Part shown: positions 8,441 to 17,174 of the stretch, in pieces
Numbering within the stretch: the first letter of the stretch is position 1
How the letters are laid out: each line of letters begins with the position of its first letter
The notes under the pieces: model-generated
The model's input: the letters and a program-made list of their open reading frames with translations, nothing else
Databases searched by the model: none
Told to the model about the DNA's origin: nothing
Position numbers and translations under genes: made by a program
Origin: JADZAI01 sp964390465
Lineage (GTDB): Bacteria > Pseudomonadota > Alphaproteobacteria > Micropepsales > Micropepsaceae
Length of the DNA stretch: 64,000 nucleotides
Direction of reading: 5' to 3'
Assembly (NCBI GenBank): GCA_964390465.1
Contig: CAYMIJ010000001.1
Coordinates: 186,001 to 250,000 of the forward strand

Positions 8441-9571
8441 GTGAGCAACAGCGTCGCCATTGCCGCCACTGGCCTTTTCACCCCGCCCAATGCGATCTCC
8501 AATGACGAGCTGGTCGCGGCTTTCAACGCCTTCGTCGAGCTGCACAACAATGCGCACAAGGATGAGATCGCAGAAGGGTCCATGCCCGCCCTCACCCCGT
8601 CCAGCAGCGAGTTTATCCTCAAGGCGAGCGGTATCAAAAGTCGCTTCGTGATCGACAAGTCGGGCGTGCTCGACCCCACACGGATGACGCCCAATATCCC
8701 TGAGCGCCCGAACGACCAGATTTCGGTTCTGGCCGAAATCGCTGTCGCGGCAGCCCAACAGGCGATGGACAAGGCAGGCCGCACGGCAGCCGACATTGAC
8801 GGCGTCATCTGCGCCGCGTCCAACATGCAGCGCGGCTACCCGGCCATGGCTGTGGAAATCCAGTTCGCGCTGGGCATTCAGGGCTTCGGCTTTGACATGA
8901 ATGTCGCCTGCTCGTCAGCCACCTTCGGCATTCAGGCTGCGGCCGACATGATCAGTGCTGGTCATGCGCGCGCCATTCTGGTGGTGAACCCGGAAATCTG
9001 TTCCGGCCATCTCAACTTCCGCGACCGCGACAGCCATTTCATCTTCGGTGATGTGGCAACGGCGATTCTGCTGGAACGGGCCGACTCGGATAATCCCCAG
9101 CCAAACAGGTGGCAGATCCTCGACACCAAATTGAAGACGCAGTTCTCAAACAACATCCGCAACAATTTCGGCTTCCTCAATCGTTGCGCCCCTGAAGGCA
9201 TCGGCAAGCCCGACAAGCTGTTCGTTCAGGAAGGGCGCAAGGTCTTCAAGGAAGTGGTGCCGATGGTTTCAGACATGATCCTCGCCCACACCGCTGAACA
9301 CGGCATTGTACCCTCGGCGCTGAAGCGGCTCTGGCTCCATCAGGCCAATATCAACATGAACGACTTCATCGCGCGGCGCGTTCTGGGCCGCGATCCGGCA
9401 CCGGAAGAAAGCCCGGTGATCCTCGATGAATACGCCAACACATCGTCGGCGGGCTCGATCATCGCTTTCCACAAACATTCAGCAGACCTGAAGAAAGACG
9501 ACCTTGGGCTCATCTGCTCGTTCGGCGCAGGCTACTCCGCTGGCACGGTGATCGTGCGCAAGGTGGCGTGA
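8441..9571 (+). CDS. Beta-ketoacyl-ACP synthase III family protein
   Basis: About 376 residues of thiolase fold related to FabH. The Cys-His-Asn triad is visible: Cys157 in NVACSSATFG, His in LHQANINMND, and Asn in EYANTSSAGS. FabH-type enzymes condense acyl-CoA with malonyl-ACP. This longer form, with an extended N-terminal region containing PSSSEFILKASGIKSR, is common in alphaproteobacteria and may act on other acyl donors. The likely start is a GTG preceded by AGGA; an in-frame GTG at 8396 would add 15 residues. The gene overlaps recX at its 3' end. Confidence 0.88.
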   Translation: MSNSVAIAATGLFTPPNAISNDELVAAFNAFVELHNNAHKDEIAEGSMPALTPSSSEFILKASGIKSRFVIDKSGVLDPTRMTPNIPERPNDQISVLAEIAVAAAQQAMDKAGRTAADIDGVICAASNMQRGYPAMAVEIQFALGIQGFGFDMNVACSSATFGIQAAADMISAGHARAILVVNPEICSGHLNFRDRDSHFIFGDVATAILLERADSDNPQPNRWQILDTKLKTQFSNNIRNNFGFLNRCAPEGIGKPDKLFVQEGRKVFKEVVPMVSDMILAHTAEHGIVPSALKRLWLHQANINMNDFIARRVLGRDPAPEESPVILDEYANTSSAGSIIAFHKHSADLKKDDLGLICSFGAGYSAGTVIVRKVA

Positions 9572-10110
9572 AGAAAACCGACCTGCCCTATCTGAAGCGC
9601 GCGGCCATGGCCTATCTGGCGCGCTATGCGAGTTCATCACAAAACCTCCACCGCGTGCTGATGCGGCGGGTGATGAAACGCTGCCGCGAGGCGGGCACCG
9701 ATCCCAACGATTTCACCGCTCTGGTTGATGAGGCGGTGGCAGCCTGCCAGGCAGCGCAACTGGTGAGTGATGAAGCCTTCGCCCGTGGCCGCATCGAAAC
9801 CCTGAAGACGCGCGGTTGGCCCGAACGCCGCATACGCGCAGCGCTGGCGCAGAAAGGCGTGCCGCAAGCCATCAGCCTCGAGGCTTTGGGTGAAGCAGGA
9901 CTCGACGATTCAGATGCCGCGCGACGCTTTGCCGAACGGCGCAGGCTGGGCCCATGGCGTCAGCCAGATGCGCGAGCCGCCAAACGAGACCGCGATATTG
10001 CCGCATTGGCGCGCGCAGGCTTTGCCTATCGCATTGCGATACAGGTGATTGACCATGAAATCGCGCTTGATCCCGATCAAGGCAGCGGCACAATGAACGC
10101 AAGAGGCTGA
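9568..10110 (+). CDS. recX: RecX-family regulatory protein
   Basis: A 180-residue helical protein with the three-helix repeats of RecX (for example RVLMRRVMKRC, RGWPERRIRAALAQKGVP, and FAYRIAIQVID near the end). RecX binds RecA filaments and limits recombinase activity. It is not next to recA here. Its GTG start overlaps the stop of the preceding KAS III-like gene by three bases, so the two are translationally coupled. The identification rests on the repeat pattern and size. Confidence 0.85.
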   Translation: MKKTDLPYLKRAAMAYLARYASSSQNLHRVLMRRVMKRCREAGTDPNDFTALVDEAVAACQAAQLVSDEAFARGRIETLKTRGWPERRIRAALAQKGVPQAISLEALGEAGLDDSDAARRFAERRRLGPWRQPDARAAKRDRDIAALARAGFAYRIAIQVIDHEIALDPDQGSGTMNARG

Positions 10111-10153
10111 CCTTAAGATAAGCGCGACAACAGATTGCGCGAATGGGGGAAAC

Positions 10154-11005
10154 ATGAACGAGACACATAGGCCGGAATCTGGCCAACATACGCGTGAAGG
10201 CACACCCCATCTCCCGCCCGTCAGGGATGTTCATATCAGTGCGCCGTTTCGCTGGCTGGCTCAGGGCTGGACATATATGTGGCGCGCGCCTGTGCCGTTC
10301 CTCGCCTATGGCGCGGTCGTCGCGGCGATCTCATCTGGCCTGACCTGGGCGCTCTATCAGTATGACGCCGCATTCTGGGTGCTGACCCTGACCTGCGGCT
10401 TTGTCTTTCTGGCGCCGCTTCTGGCGATGGGGATCTATGAAGGCGCGCGGCGGCTCGACAAAGGAGAACGCCCCAGTCTCATCCAGATGGCGCTGGTTCA
10501 CCGCGCACTGACACAGGAAGTTGCCTATCTCGGCCTCTTTCTGTTGCTCATCTATCTGCTGTGGGGGCGCATCGCGCAGCTCGTCTATGGCCTTTCGACC
10601 TATCGCTTTGCCGCCTCTGCCAAGCAGTTTGTGGACTTCGCGATAAACACCAGCGAAGGGAATATGATGCTGATGACCGGCTCGCTGATCGGCGGCGTCA
10701 TCGCCTTTTTTGTCTATGCGATGATCGTCGTCTCAGCCCCCATGCTGCTCGACCGCCGCGCCAATTTCTTCGCCGCCAGCGTCACCAGCTTCACAGCTGT
10801 CGCTAGGAACCCCGCCACCATGCTGCTGTGGGGTCTCATCCTCGTCGCCTTCATTCTGCTGTCAGCCGCGACAGGCTTCGCCCTGCTGATTATCGTGTTC
10901 CCATGGTTGGGGCTGGCAAGCTGGAGCGCCTATCGCGAGCTGGTGGGGCATAGCCATCACCATCATCGGCACCACGGCCACGCGCCCGATCAATCAGCAC
11001 CCTGA
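10154..11005 (+). CDS. DUF2189 domain integral membrane protein
   Basis: A 283-residue inner-membrane protein with about six hydrophobic helices, beginning near residues 46-65 and 70-95. The N-terminal motif FRWLAQGWTYMWRAPVPFLAYG and the arrangement of helices match the DUF2189 family, whose function is unknown. The C-terminus ends in a histidine-rich tail, HSHHHHRHHGHAPDQ, predicted to be outside the membrane and able to bind metal ions. A ribosome site GGGGGAAAC precedes the ATG. It stands alone, 43 bases after recX. Confidence 0.8.
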   Translation: MNETHRPESGQHTREGTPHLPPVRDVHISAPFRWLAQGWTYMWRAPVPFLAYGAVVAAISSGLTWALYQYDAAFWVLTLTCGFVFLAPLLAMGIYEGARRLDKGERPSLIQMALVHRALTQEVAYLGLFLLLIYLLWGRIAQLVYGLSTYRFAASAKQFVDFAINTSEGNMMLMTGSLIGGVIAFFVYAMIVVSAPMLLDRRANFFAASVTSFTAVARNPATMLLWGLILVAFILLSAATGFALLIIVFPWLGLASWSAYRELVGHSHHHHRHHGHAPDQSAP

Positions 11006-11058
11006 AAGGCGCCATTGAGTAAACGGGCCAGTCTGAAAAACACGAGCTGGATTTTGCG

Positions 11059-11592
11059 CTAGAAGTCCTTGCGCAATTCCACGAGGTCGAAATCGCGCCG
11101 GATCTCACCCGATCCCGGCCCGAATGGAAACGCCTCGCGCTGCCCTGTCAGGCTATAGCCCCGGCGCTGATACCACTCGATCAGCTCGTGCCGCACGCTG
11201 ATGACCACCATCGCCATGAATTGCGAGGCCCACAAATCGCGCACCGCCCGCTCGCATTTAGCCAGCAAAGCCTTGCCAAGCCCGCCGATCTGCATCGCTG
11301 GCTCGATGGCAAACATGCCAAAATACGCGCCGTCCCCGTCTTTCTGGATCAGCGCACACCCCGCCAGAATATCGCCTTCCATCGGGTCGCTGATTTCGGC
11401 CAGCACGAAGCGGGCATCATGGTCGGCAATAAGGGCCATGATCTCTTCGCCGGTCGTGCGCGCACCGGTCAGCAGATGCGCCTCGTTTGACCAACCCCGG
11501 GCTGCCTCTGGTCCGCGATAGGCGCGCTCGATCAATGCCGTGACTTTTTCAGCATCGTCTTGATTGGCATAGCGGAAATGAGGGTGCAGCAT
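11059..11592 (-). CDS. GNAT-family N-acetyltransferase
   Basis: A 177-residue acetyltransferase. The acetyl-CoA pyrophosphate-binding motif A is seen as FAIEPAMQIGGLGKALL, with Q-x-x-G-L-G as the P-loop, preceded by a GAYFGM beta strand. Motif B follows as ISVRHELIEWYQRRGYSLTG, with the conserved Tyr. The acceptor substrate is not predictable. Two adjacent ATG codons could start it. It converges on the DUF2189 gene and diverges from the secreted protein gene downstream. Confidence 0.85.
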   Translation of the reverse strand: MLHPHFRYANQDDAEKVTALIERAYRGPEAARGWSNEAHLLTGARTTGEEIMALIADHDARFVLAEISDPMEGDILAGCALIQKDGDGAYFGMFAIEPAMQIGGLGKALLAKCERAVRDLWASQFMAMVVISVRHELIEWYQRRGYSLTGQREAFPFGPGSGEIRRDFDLVELRKDF

Positions 11593-11696
11593 CATGGTCA
11601 GGCATAATCTCAGGAAAACATGCCGCCGCCAAGACTGTGGTCTTGCCCTGACAGGCTTTTGGCTGTGGTGTGGGGTAACTTAAAAGGAACAATGTC

Positions 11697-12404
11697 ATGC
11701 CTGTCCCCTTCGCAAGCCTTGCTTTTCTGGCGGCGGCGGCCAGTGCCGCACCAACGTCCAGCACACCATTCACCAAAGGGCTTTCTGCCTTTGGAACCGA
11801 GCCGTTCTGGAATCTGACCATCGACCCAAGCAGCTTCCTGATGTTTCAGAATGGAGATATGGCCCCGGTTGATGTGCCTTATGCCGCCCCGGTTATTGGC
11901 ACGGATGGCTCAGCCACCTTCAAGAGCGGGGCCTTGTCCATCGCTCTGCGCGCGGACCCGACATGCAGCGACGGCATGTCGGATCTGGTCTATCCTTATG
12001 GTGCGACGGTTACGGTGACAGGCGGGGAGCAGGCTGGCACCTATAAAGGATGCGCCTATGAACTCTGGACCAACCACCTGCTGGAACTGCTGCCGCAGAT
12101 TGACATCTGCCTGAAGGAAGCCAAGAGCCGTGGCGCGGTTCTGATCGCCGCACGCTCAGAGGGCATGACCACCGTGCGTATCGGCAAGGAGGACACCATC
12201 TTCCAATGCACGATTCCCGACGGAGCCGCGAAACCTGAAAAGGCTGGTCTTGTGAACGACAGCATACCCCTGCTGGCCGAAGGCAATCCGATGTTCTTTC
12301 GTGCGCCCGGCAAGAATCCGGGCGGCGAGTGTTTTGATGCACCTGAGGTCCACGACGACAAGGGCAATCTCATCGGGTGGACGATGGTCAACGAGGACTG
12401 CTGA
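11697..12404 (+). CDS. Secreted protein of the COG3650 type (GTEPFW motif)
   Basis: A 235-residue protein with a hydrophobic N-terminal signal region (PFASLAFLAAAASAAP) and likely periplasmic location. It carries SAFGTEPFWNLTID and CSDGMSDLVYPYGATVTV, the two hallmark motifs of COG3650-like proteins, which are often lipoproteins of unknown function. Here no lipobox Cys follows the signal. Six Cys in the mature part (including TCSDG, KGCAYE and GGECFD) could form disulfides. AAGGAA lies 7 bases before the ATG. The signal peptide lacks the usual basic residues at its start. Confidence 0.7.
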   Translation: MPVPFASLAFLAAAASAAPTSSTPFTKGLSAFGTEPFWNLTIDPSSFLMFQNGDMAPVDVPYAAPVIGTDGSATFKSGALSIALRADPTCSDGMSDLVYPYGATVTVTGGEQAGTYKGCAYELWTNHLLELLPQIDICLKEAKSRGAVLIAARSEGMTTVRIGKEDTIFQCTIPDGAAKPEKAGLVNDSIPLLAEGNPMFFRAPGKNPGGECFDAPEVHDDKGNLIGWTMVNEDC

Positions 12405-12413
12405 GGCATAGGC

Positions 12414-12431
12414 AAAGGGGATTACCCCTTT
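12414..12431. terminator. Possible bidirectional hairpin between convergent genes
   Basis: AAAGGGG and CCCCTTT form a 7-bp stem around ATTA. The TAA stop of the minus-strand MerR gene is in the loop and first arm base. There is only a short T run, so termination is plausible but weak. Confidence 0.4.
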
Positions 12432-13189
12432 ACCGCCAGCACCTTCATGGCCGCCATGGCGAACGCCCAGATTTCGGGTGAACCGGGCATCTGCTGTCTG
12501 GTCGATGGGTCGTTCAGAGCCTCGGCATTGAAGCGCGCGGCTGACTGGTTCAGCCCCGCATCGCCTTGAGTGAACTTTTCAACCGCTGTCTTCCAGCGCG
12601 CCGCCCACGCCTGCGCTGGAGGCGAGGCAGGATCAGAGCCGAGCAGTTTCTCGCCATCGCTGAAGATGGCGCCCCATTCGGCGGCGATGGCCGCCTGATC
12701 GCCCATATCAAACTTGCGGGCCGCCAGCGCCTCTCGCTGTTCACTGGTGTAGTGCTTACCGGCCAGAGCCTCCAGCTCGGGTGTCCATTTGGTATCAGTC
12801 ATCGCGGTTTCCTTTGCGAGTGTTGCAAGATCGTCCGCCGACAGAGATGCACCAGACGCAATACGTCTGCGCGCCCGCCGCACCAGATCCAGCGCATCGC
12901 TGACTTCAGTGTGGCGCTGACTCAACGCCTGTTCCTGAAGGGCCAGCACGGCATCAAGATCGCCGCGAAAGCCCTTGAGCAAAGACCCGACACGAGCCAG
13001 CGGCAGGCCCAGACGCTTCAATGCCAGAACGGCGGTTAACCGCTCGGCATCTTTCTCGCTAAAAGCGCGCCAGCCAGATGCCGTGCGGGCGGGCGTCAGA
13101 AGTCCATGACGTTCATAGACGCGCAGCGCCTTCACCGTCACGCCGAAGCGCGCAGCAAAGACCGCAGCGTTATCGCCTGCTCTTGTCAT
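12422..13189 (-). CDS. MerR-family transcriptional regulator with TipAS-like C-terminal domain
   Basis: About 255 residues. The N-terminal MerR winged helix includes FGVTVKALRVYERHGLL and ASGWRAFSEKDAERL, followed by a dimerisation coiled coil (residues about 75-115). The C-terminal half, from about residue 135, contains WTPELEALAGKHYT and GSPEIWAFAMAAMKVLA, resembling the TipAS drug-binding domain. Such proteins activate a promoter upon binding a ligand, often an antibiotic. The target is unknown; the GPH transporters next door (69 bases upstream) are candidates by position only. The chosen ATG has GGGAG just upstream; a start seven codons earlier is possible. Confidence 0.85.
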   Translation of the reverse strand: MTRAGDNAAVFAARFGVTVKALRVYERHGLLTPARTASGWRAFSEKDAERLTAVLALKRLGLPLARVGSLLKGFRGDLDAVLALQEQALSQRHTEVSDALDLVRRARRRIASGASLSADDLATLAKETAMTDTKWTPELEALAGKHYTSEQREALAARKFDMGDQAAIAAEWGAIFSDGEKLLGSDPASPPAQAWAARWKTAVEKFTQGDAGLNQSAARFNAEALNDPSTRQQMPGSPEIWAFAMAAMKVLAVKG

Positions 13190-13258
13190 GATCTCCCAAG
13201 TCTCCATCATTGGACGGTGATGGAGATGGAGCCAGACCCAAGGTCCGGCGCAAGCGGT

Positions 13259-14626
13259 TTATTGTGCCGCTTCCTCCCGTGCCGCCCGGCGCGCGGCCTT
13301 GCGGTCGATCAGGCGGCGCATCCGCACCTGCACCTTGTGCGTGATCGGGAAGTTCCAGAGCAACACGATGGAGATGAAATAGAAGACCCACGGCACAAGA
13401 ATGTAGGTGAGCTGCAAACCCCAGATCGCATCTTCTGAATTGGTTTCAGCTTGAGCATTGAAGCCATACCAGGCCAGAATCTGGAGCGCGATGAAGCCAC
13501 CAATGGCCGTGGCGAACTTGCCGCCCATAGCCCAGAAGGCAACCAGAATGCCCGCGCGTTGTTCGCCCGATCGCAGTGCATCAAGGTCAATGGCATCCGC
13601 CGAGATGGACGGGCTGAGTGTGCCTGAAGCGCTGCCGCCAATGCCGGCCAACCCCATGACAAGGCAGGCGAGCATGAGGTCACCGCGCGGCACGAAAAAC
13701 AGGCATCCGAAAATGGCGACGGAGACCAGCGACGCCCAGATCAGAACCTTGTGCTTGTCATATTTGTAACCCAGCGCCACCCAGAGCGGCACGGACAGCA
13801 GCGCCGCCAGTAGATAGACCAGCACGGGCAAGCCGCCTTTGGCTCCAAGCCCAGCGGCAAAGACGAAATACCAGGCGACAACGGTCGTATTGATGTTGGA
13901 TCCGATGGCACCGACGACCGTCGCCAGCAGAATACGCATGAAAGGGCCGTTCGACGCCGCCGCCTTGAAGGCTGCTGTGAAAGTCACTTTCTTTTCAGTT
14001 GGTAGAACGCGCGGCTCTGGCACGAAGCGCCAGATCAAGACCGCCGCGAAAGGAAGCGCGATGATCGCCCACAGCCCAAGCCCGTGCATGATGGGCGTAA
14101 GACCCTGGGCCGTGCCAGCTCCACCACCCAGGAAAATCGGTGCGATGGAGGCGAGGAAGATGCCTGCAAATCCAAACAGCGTGCGCCAGCCCGTGATCCG
14201 GTTGCGCTCGTGATAGTCGGGCGAAAGTTCCGCCCCCCACGCGCCATAGGGGATCGTGATCAGCGTCCAGCCCAGATAGAAACAGAACACCCAGGTCAGC
14301 ATGTAAAATGCGCCAGCGCCGCGTGTCGCGAAGAACACCATGTAGATGCCGAGCATCAACACCGGGATGCCCATCAGCAGCCAGGATTTGCGGCGGCCCA
14401 GCGGCCAGTGCGCTGAGCGATCCGAAAACACGCCGATCAGCGGATCGACAACCACATCGGCCAGACGTGCGACCAGCAGCACCCACGACATCGCGGCCAA
14501 CGGCACGCCAATGTCACCGCCATAATACGCCGAGAGATAGATCGACAAAGGCAGGTCGGCGATCGCCAGCGGCAACGCCAACTGTCCAAATGACGCCAGC
14601 GTGCGACGGCTCAGATGACCTGCCAT
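13259..14626 (-). CDS. MFS transporter, glycoside-pentoside-hexuronide (GPH)-like symporter
   Basis: A 455-residue inner-membrane protein with about 12 helices. The GPH family hallmarks are VDPLIGVFSDRSAHWPLGRRKSW near the N-terminus, IPYGAWGAELSPDYHERNRITGWR after helix 4, and DAIDLDALRSGEQRAG in the second half. These transporters usually cotransport sugars with a cation. The ATG follows GGGGAAA; the frame extends upstream without similarity. A second GPH-like gene lies upstream in the same orientation, 114 bases away, with a possible terminator between them. Confidence 0.87.
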   Translation of the reverse strand: MAGHLSRRTLASFGQLALPLAIADLPLSIYLSAYYGGDIGVPLAAMSWVLLVARLADVVVDPLIGVFSDRSAHWPLGRRKSWLLMGIPVLMLGIYMVFFATRGAGAFYMLTWVFCFYLGWTLITIPYGAWGAELSPDYHERNRITGWRTLFGFAGIFLASIAPIFLGGGAGTAQGLTPIMHGLGLWAIIALPFAAVLIWRFVPEPRVLPTEKKVTFTAAFKAAASNGPFMRILLATVVGAIGSNINTTVVAWYFVFAAGLGAKGGLPVLVYLLAALLSVPLWVALGYKYDKHKVLIWASLVSVAIFGCLFFVPRGDLMLACLVMGLAGIGGSASGTLSPSISADAIDLDALRSGEQRAGILVAFWAMGGKFATAIGGFIALQILAWYGFNAQAETNSEDAIWGLQLTYILVPWVFYFISIVLLWNFPITHKVQVRMRRLIDRKAARRAAREEAAQ

Positions 14627-14706
14627 GCGTTTCCCCAGTATTGTTTGTTGGAGAGAGCATGGCTGGCAGGCCTCACTCAACGCAAGTGATGCCTTATCAG
14701 TTTTGG

Positions 14707-14732
14707 AAAAATAATCCTGACGTAGGCGTCAG
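14707..14732 (-). terminator. Probable intrinsic terminator between the two transporter genes
   Basis: On the minus strand CTGACG pairs with CGTCAG around CCTA, followed by GATTATTTTT. It sits just after the stop of the upstream transporter gene. The stem is only 6 bp and the T run is slightly displaced. Confidence 0.5.
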
Positions 14733-14740
14733 CCCGCCCC

Positions 14741-16201
14741 TCATCCATTCTGCTGCGCGTCATTCGGGTCAAGAATGTCAGGCATGGCGGTCGCGCGCGC
14801 CGCATTGCGGCGGGCGATCACCTCACGGATGCGGCGCTGACGTTCTTCAGTCACTGGGTAGCGCCACATCAGGGTCAGCGCGAACAGCGCCAGGATCGCC
14901 GGGATGATCGAGTAGAACGAGGCCAGCCAGAAGATCGAGTCCTGTGTGTTCGTGCAGGTCGCAGCGGCATTCGCCAAAGCGGGCGAAGCACACTTCGCAT
15001 TAAATCCGAACGCTTCGACGCCCAGCGAGGCGAGGAAAATGCCGATGCCGCCGGAAAGCTTCAGCGCCATGCTCCACAACGAGAAGTAAAGGCCCGAGCG
15101 TTGCTTGCCGGTACGCAGCGTGTCGATGTCCACGACATCTGCCGCCATGGCCGAAGGCAGGAAGTACAGCGCGCCGACGGCGGAACCTTTCAGCAGCATC
15201 AGAACGAAGAAAATCCAGAAATGGTCCGCGCCGATGAAGGGGATCGGCGCACTCCACAGCGACAGCCAGAAGATCGCCAGCGTTGTCGCCTTATGTTTGC
15301 CGAGCCTGCGCGAAATCCACACCCACACCGGAATGCCAACAACACTGGAGAGGTAATAGCACATCACGAAAATGGGGAAGATGCGCGCCTGCCCCATGCC
15401 ATGACTCATATAGAGGAGCGACAGCGAGGCCGTCATGGATGTCGCGGCTGAAAGCAGAATGAAGATGATCGAGAGCCGCTTGAAAGGACCGTTACGCCAG
15501 ACAATACGCAGGCCCTGCCACCATGTGGGGTGTTCGCGCCCGTCATCAACGTGGGGCGGCTCTTTTACAAATCGCAGCGCCGGAATGAACAGGATCGGCA
15601 GAACAATCGCGACGGCAACGGCAATCGCCTGAACCCACTGTTGCAGTTTGTCGTGGCCCATCATGGTCATCACGACCGGTAGTGCCAGCACCGAGATCAA
15701 CCCGATGAAACTCCACATCTCGCGGATGCCAGTGATGAGCGAACGCTCACGATAGTCAGGTGAAAGGTCCGCACCCCATGCTGAATATGGAATGCTGATC
15801 AGCGTCGTAGACACATAATAAGCGAACAGAACGCCAGCCAGATACAGCAGGCCCACTGTTTCACCTGACTGCGCCACAAAAGCAGGTGGCACCCACAGCA
15901 GCCAGACGGTGATCATCTTCAGCGGAACGCCCATCGCGATCCACGGCTTGCGTCGCCCCCAGGAAGAGCGAGACCGGTCAGACATCATGCCGATCACCGG
16001 ATCGACAAAAACGTCGAGCACCCGTGTCATCAACGCAATGGTGCCGATCATCGCGAGGCTGAGGCCAAGATTCTGGGCGTAGAAAGCCGACAGATAAACC
16101 GCTGTCGGCAGAGTGGCGACGGACAACGCGAGATTGGGCATCGAATAAAGGTGAATCGTGCGCGTCGGAACATGCCGTGTTACGGCCTGCTGTCTGGTCA
16201 T
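14741..16201 (-). CDS. MFS transporter, GPH-like symporter (paralogue)
   Basis: A 486-residue, roughly 12-helix transporter with the same family motifs as its neighbour: VDPVIGMMSDRSRSSWGRRKPW, IPYSAWGADLSPDYRERSLITG and DVVDIDTLRTGKQRSGLY. It has a longer loop before the last helices containing several Cys (KCASPALANAAATC). The ATG is preceded by GGGGAGGGG at good spacing, so the in-frame upstream extension is probably not translated. Two divergent copies of one transporter family in tandem suggest uptake of related glycosides, but no catabolic enzyme lies beside them. Confidence 0.87.
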   Translation of the reverse strand: MTRQQAVTRHVPTRTIHLYSMPNLALSVATLPTAVYLSAFYAQNLGLSLAMIGTIALMTRVLDVFVDPVIGMMSDRSRSSWGRRKPWIAMGVPLKMITVWLLWVPPAFVAQSGETVGLLYLAGVLFAYYVSTTLISIPYSAWGADLSPDYRERSLITGIREMWSFIGLISVLALPVVMTMMGHDKLQQWVQAIAVAVAIVLPILFIPALRFVKEPPHVDDGREHPTWWQGLRIVWRNGPFKRLSIIFILLSAATSMTASLSLLYMSHGMGQARIFPIFVMCYYLSSVVGIPVWVWISRRLGKHKATTLAIFWLSLWSAPIPFIGADHFWIFFVLMLLKGSAVGALYFLPSAMAADVVDIDTLRTGKQRSGLYFSLWSMALKLSGGIGIFLASLGVEAFGFNAKCASPALANAAATCTNTQDSIFWLASFYSIIPAILALFALTLMWRYPVTEERQRRIREVIARRNAARATAMPDILDPNDAQQNG

Positions 16202-16419
16202 ATGGTCCCCTCCCCGGGGATCGGCCAGGGCTGTGCCGCCCTGTGCCGTAGTCAATGGCGATGCCAGCGAGTGTGTTGGGTGAAAAGAGTACGCGCAACT
16301 ACAAAAGACGCCATTTTGTGATGGTCCAGGCACCTCACGCCACAACTGGGCGTCACAGATGGTTGAACCTCAAGGCGCGAGCCACTACTTAGCGACTCAC
16401 GCGGAAAAGGATGTTCCTC

Positions 16420-17171
16420 ATGAAGACGATCATGGCGCTCGCCGTTGCGGCCTCGCCTCCACAGCTTCAGGCGCTGAAAGGCCCCGCTGGGAAATCGGCG
16501 CCGGCGCTTTTGCGACCACCGCGCCAGCCTATTGGGGATCAAGCGAAAGCCGTTTCGGTGGCTTCCCCGCTTTTTACGTCACCTATCGCGGCGAGGATTT
16601 CAGCATCCTGTCCAACGGACTTTACAATGTGAATGCCGCTGAAACGTCCCGCTTTGATTTTGGCCTGTCATTTGATCTTCAGGGCAATGTTGACAGCAAG
16701 GACCGGCTCTTTCTCGGTGACATCGACACCATCGTGGAAGTCGGCCCTGAACTGACCGTCGCGCTATTTGCCGATGGCTCATCGCGTCTGGAGGCCAGCC
16801 TTGCCGCCCGCGCCGCTTTTGAGTTTGGCAATGGCTATACGGGCTATGTCATCCAGCCCAAGATCTCTTATCTGACAACGCTCACCCCATCGACACGACT
16901 CGGCCTCTCGGTCTCTCCGAAATATGGCTTTGATGGCTACAATCAGCGTTTCTACGCGCATCCCGGCTTTGTGGCCGCTGATGGCTATCTGGGGACAGAA
17001 GTTTCAATGAAGCTCGTCCACGATCTCACTGATCGCTTCCGCCTGTCGGGAGAGATCAAGGCGATCAGCACTGGCGGCGCGAAGAACGAAGCCAGCCTTC
17101 TGCATCAGGAAGACTGGAACGTCGCGGCGCGCGTCGGCTTCACCTATGCGCTGTGGCAGTCAGCCGACTGA
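16420..17171 (+). CDS. MipA/OmpV-family outer-membrane protein with out-of-frame signal peptide
   Basis: From about base 16452 one frame encodes a mature MipA/OmpV-like barrel: RPRWEIGAGAFATTAPAYWG, FPAFYVTYRGEDF, ending RVGFTYALW, an outer-membrane C-terminal strand. The natural signal peptide MKTIMALAVAA, with AAAAGG 9 bases before its ATG, is in a different frame. Restoring one missing base near 16450 would give MKTIMALAVAA-LASTASGA joined to ERPRW. So this is either a true frameshift or a sequence error. A start at 16359 in the barrel frame exists but lacks any signal peptide. MipA proteins scaffold murein enzymes in E. coli; many homologues are uncharacterised. Confidence 0.7.
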
Positions 17172-17174
17172 CAT

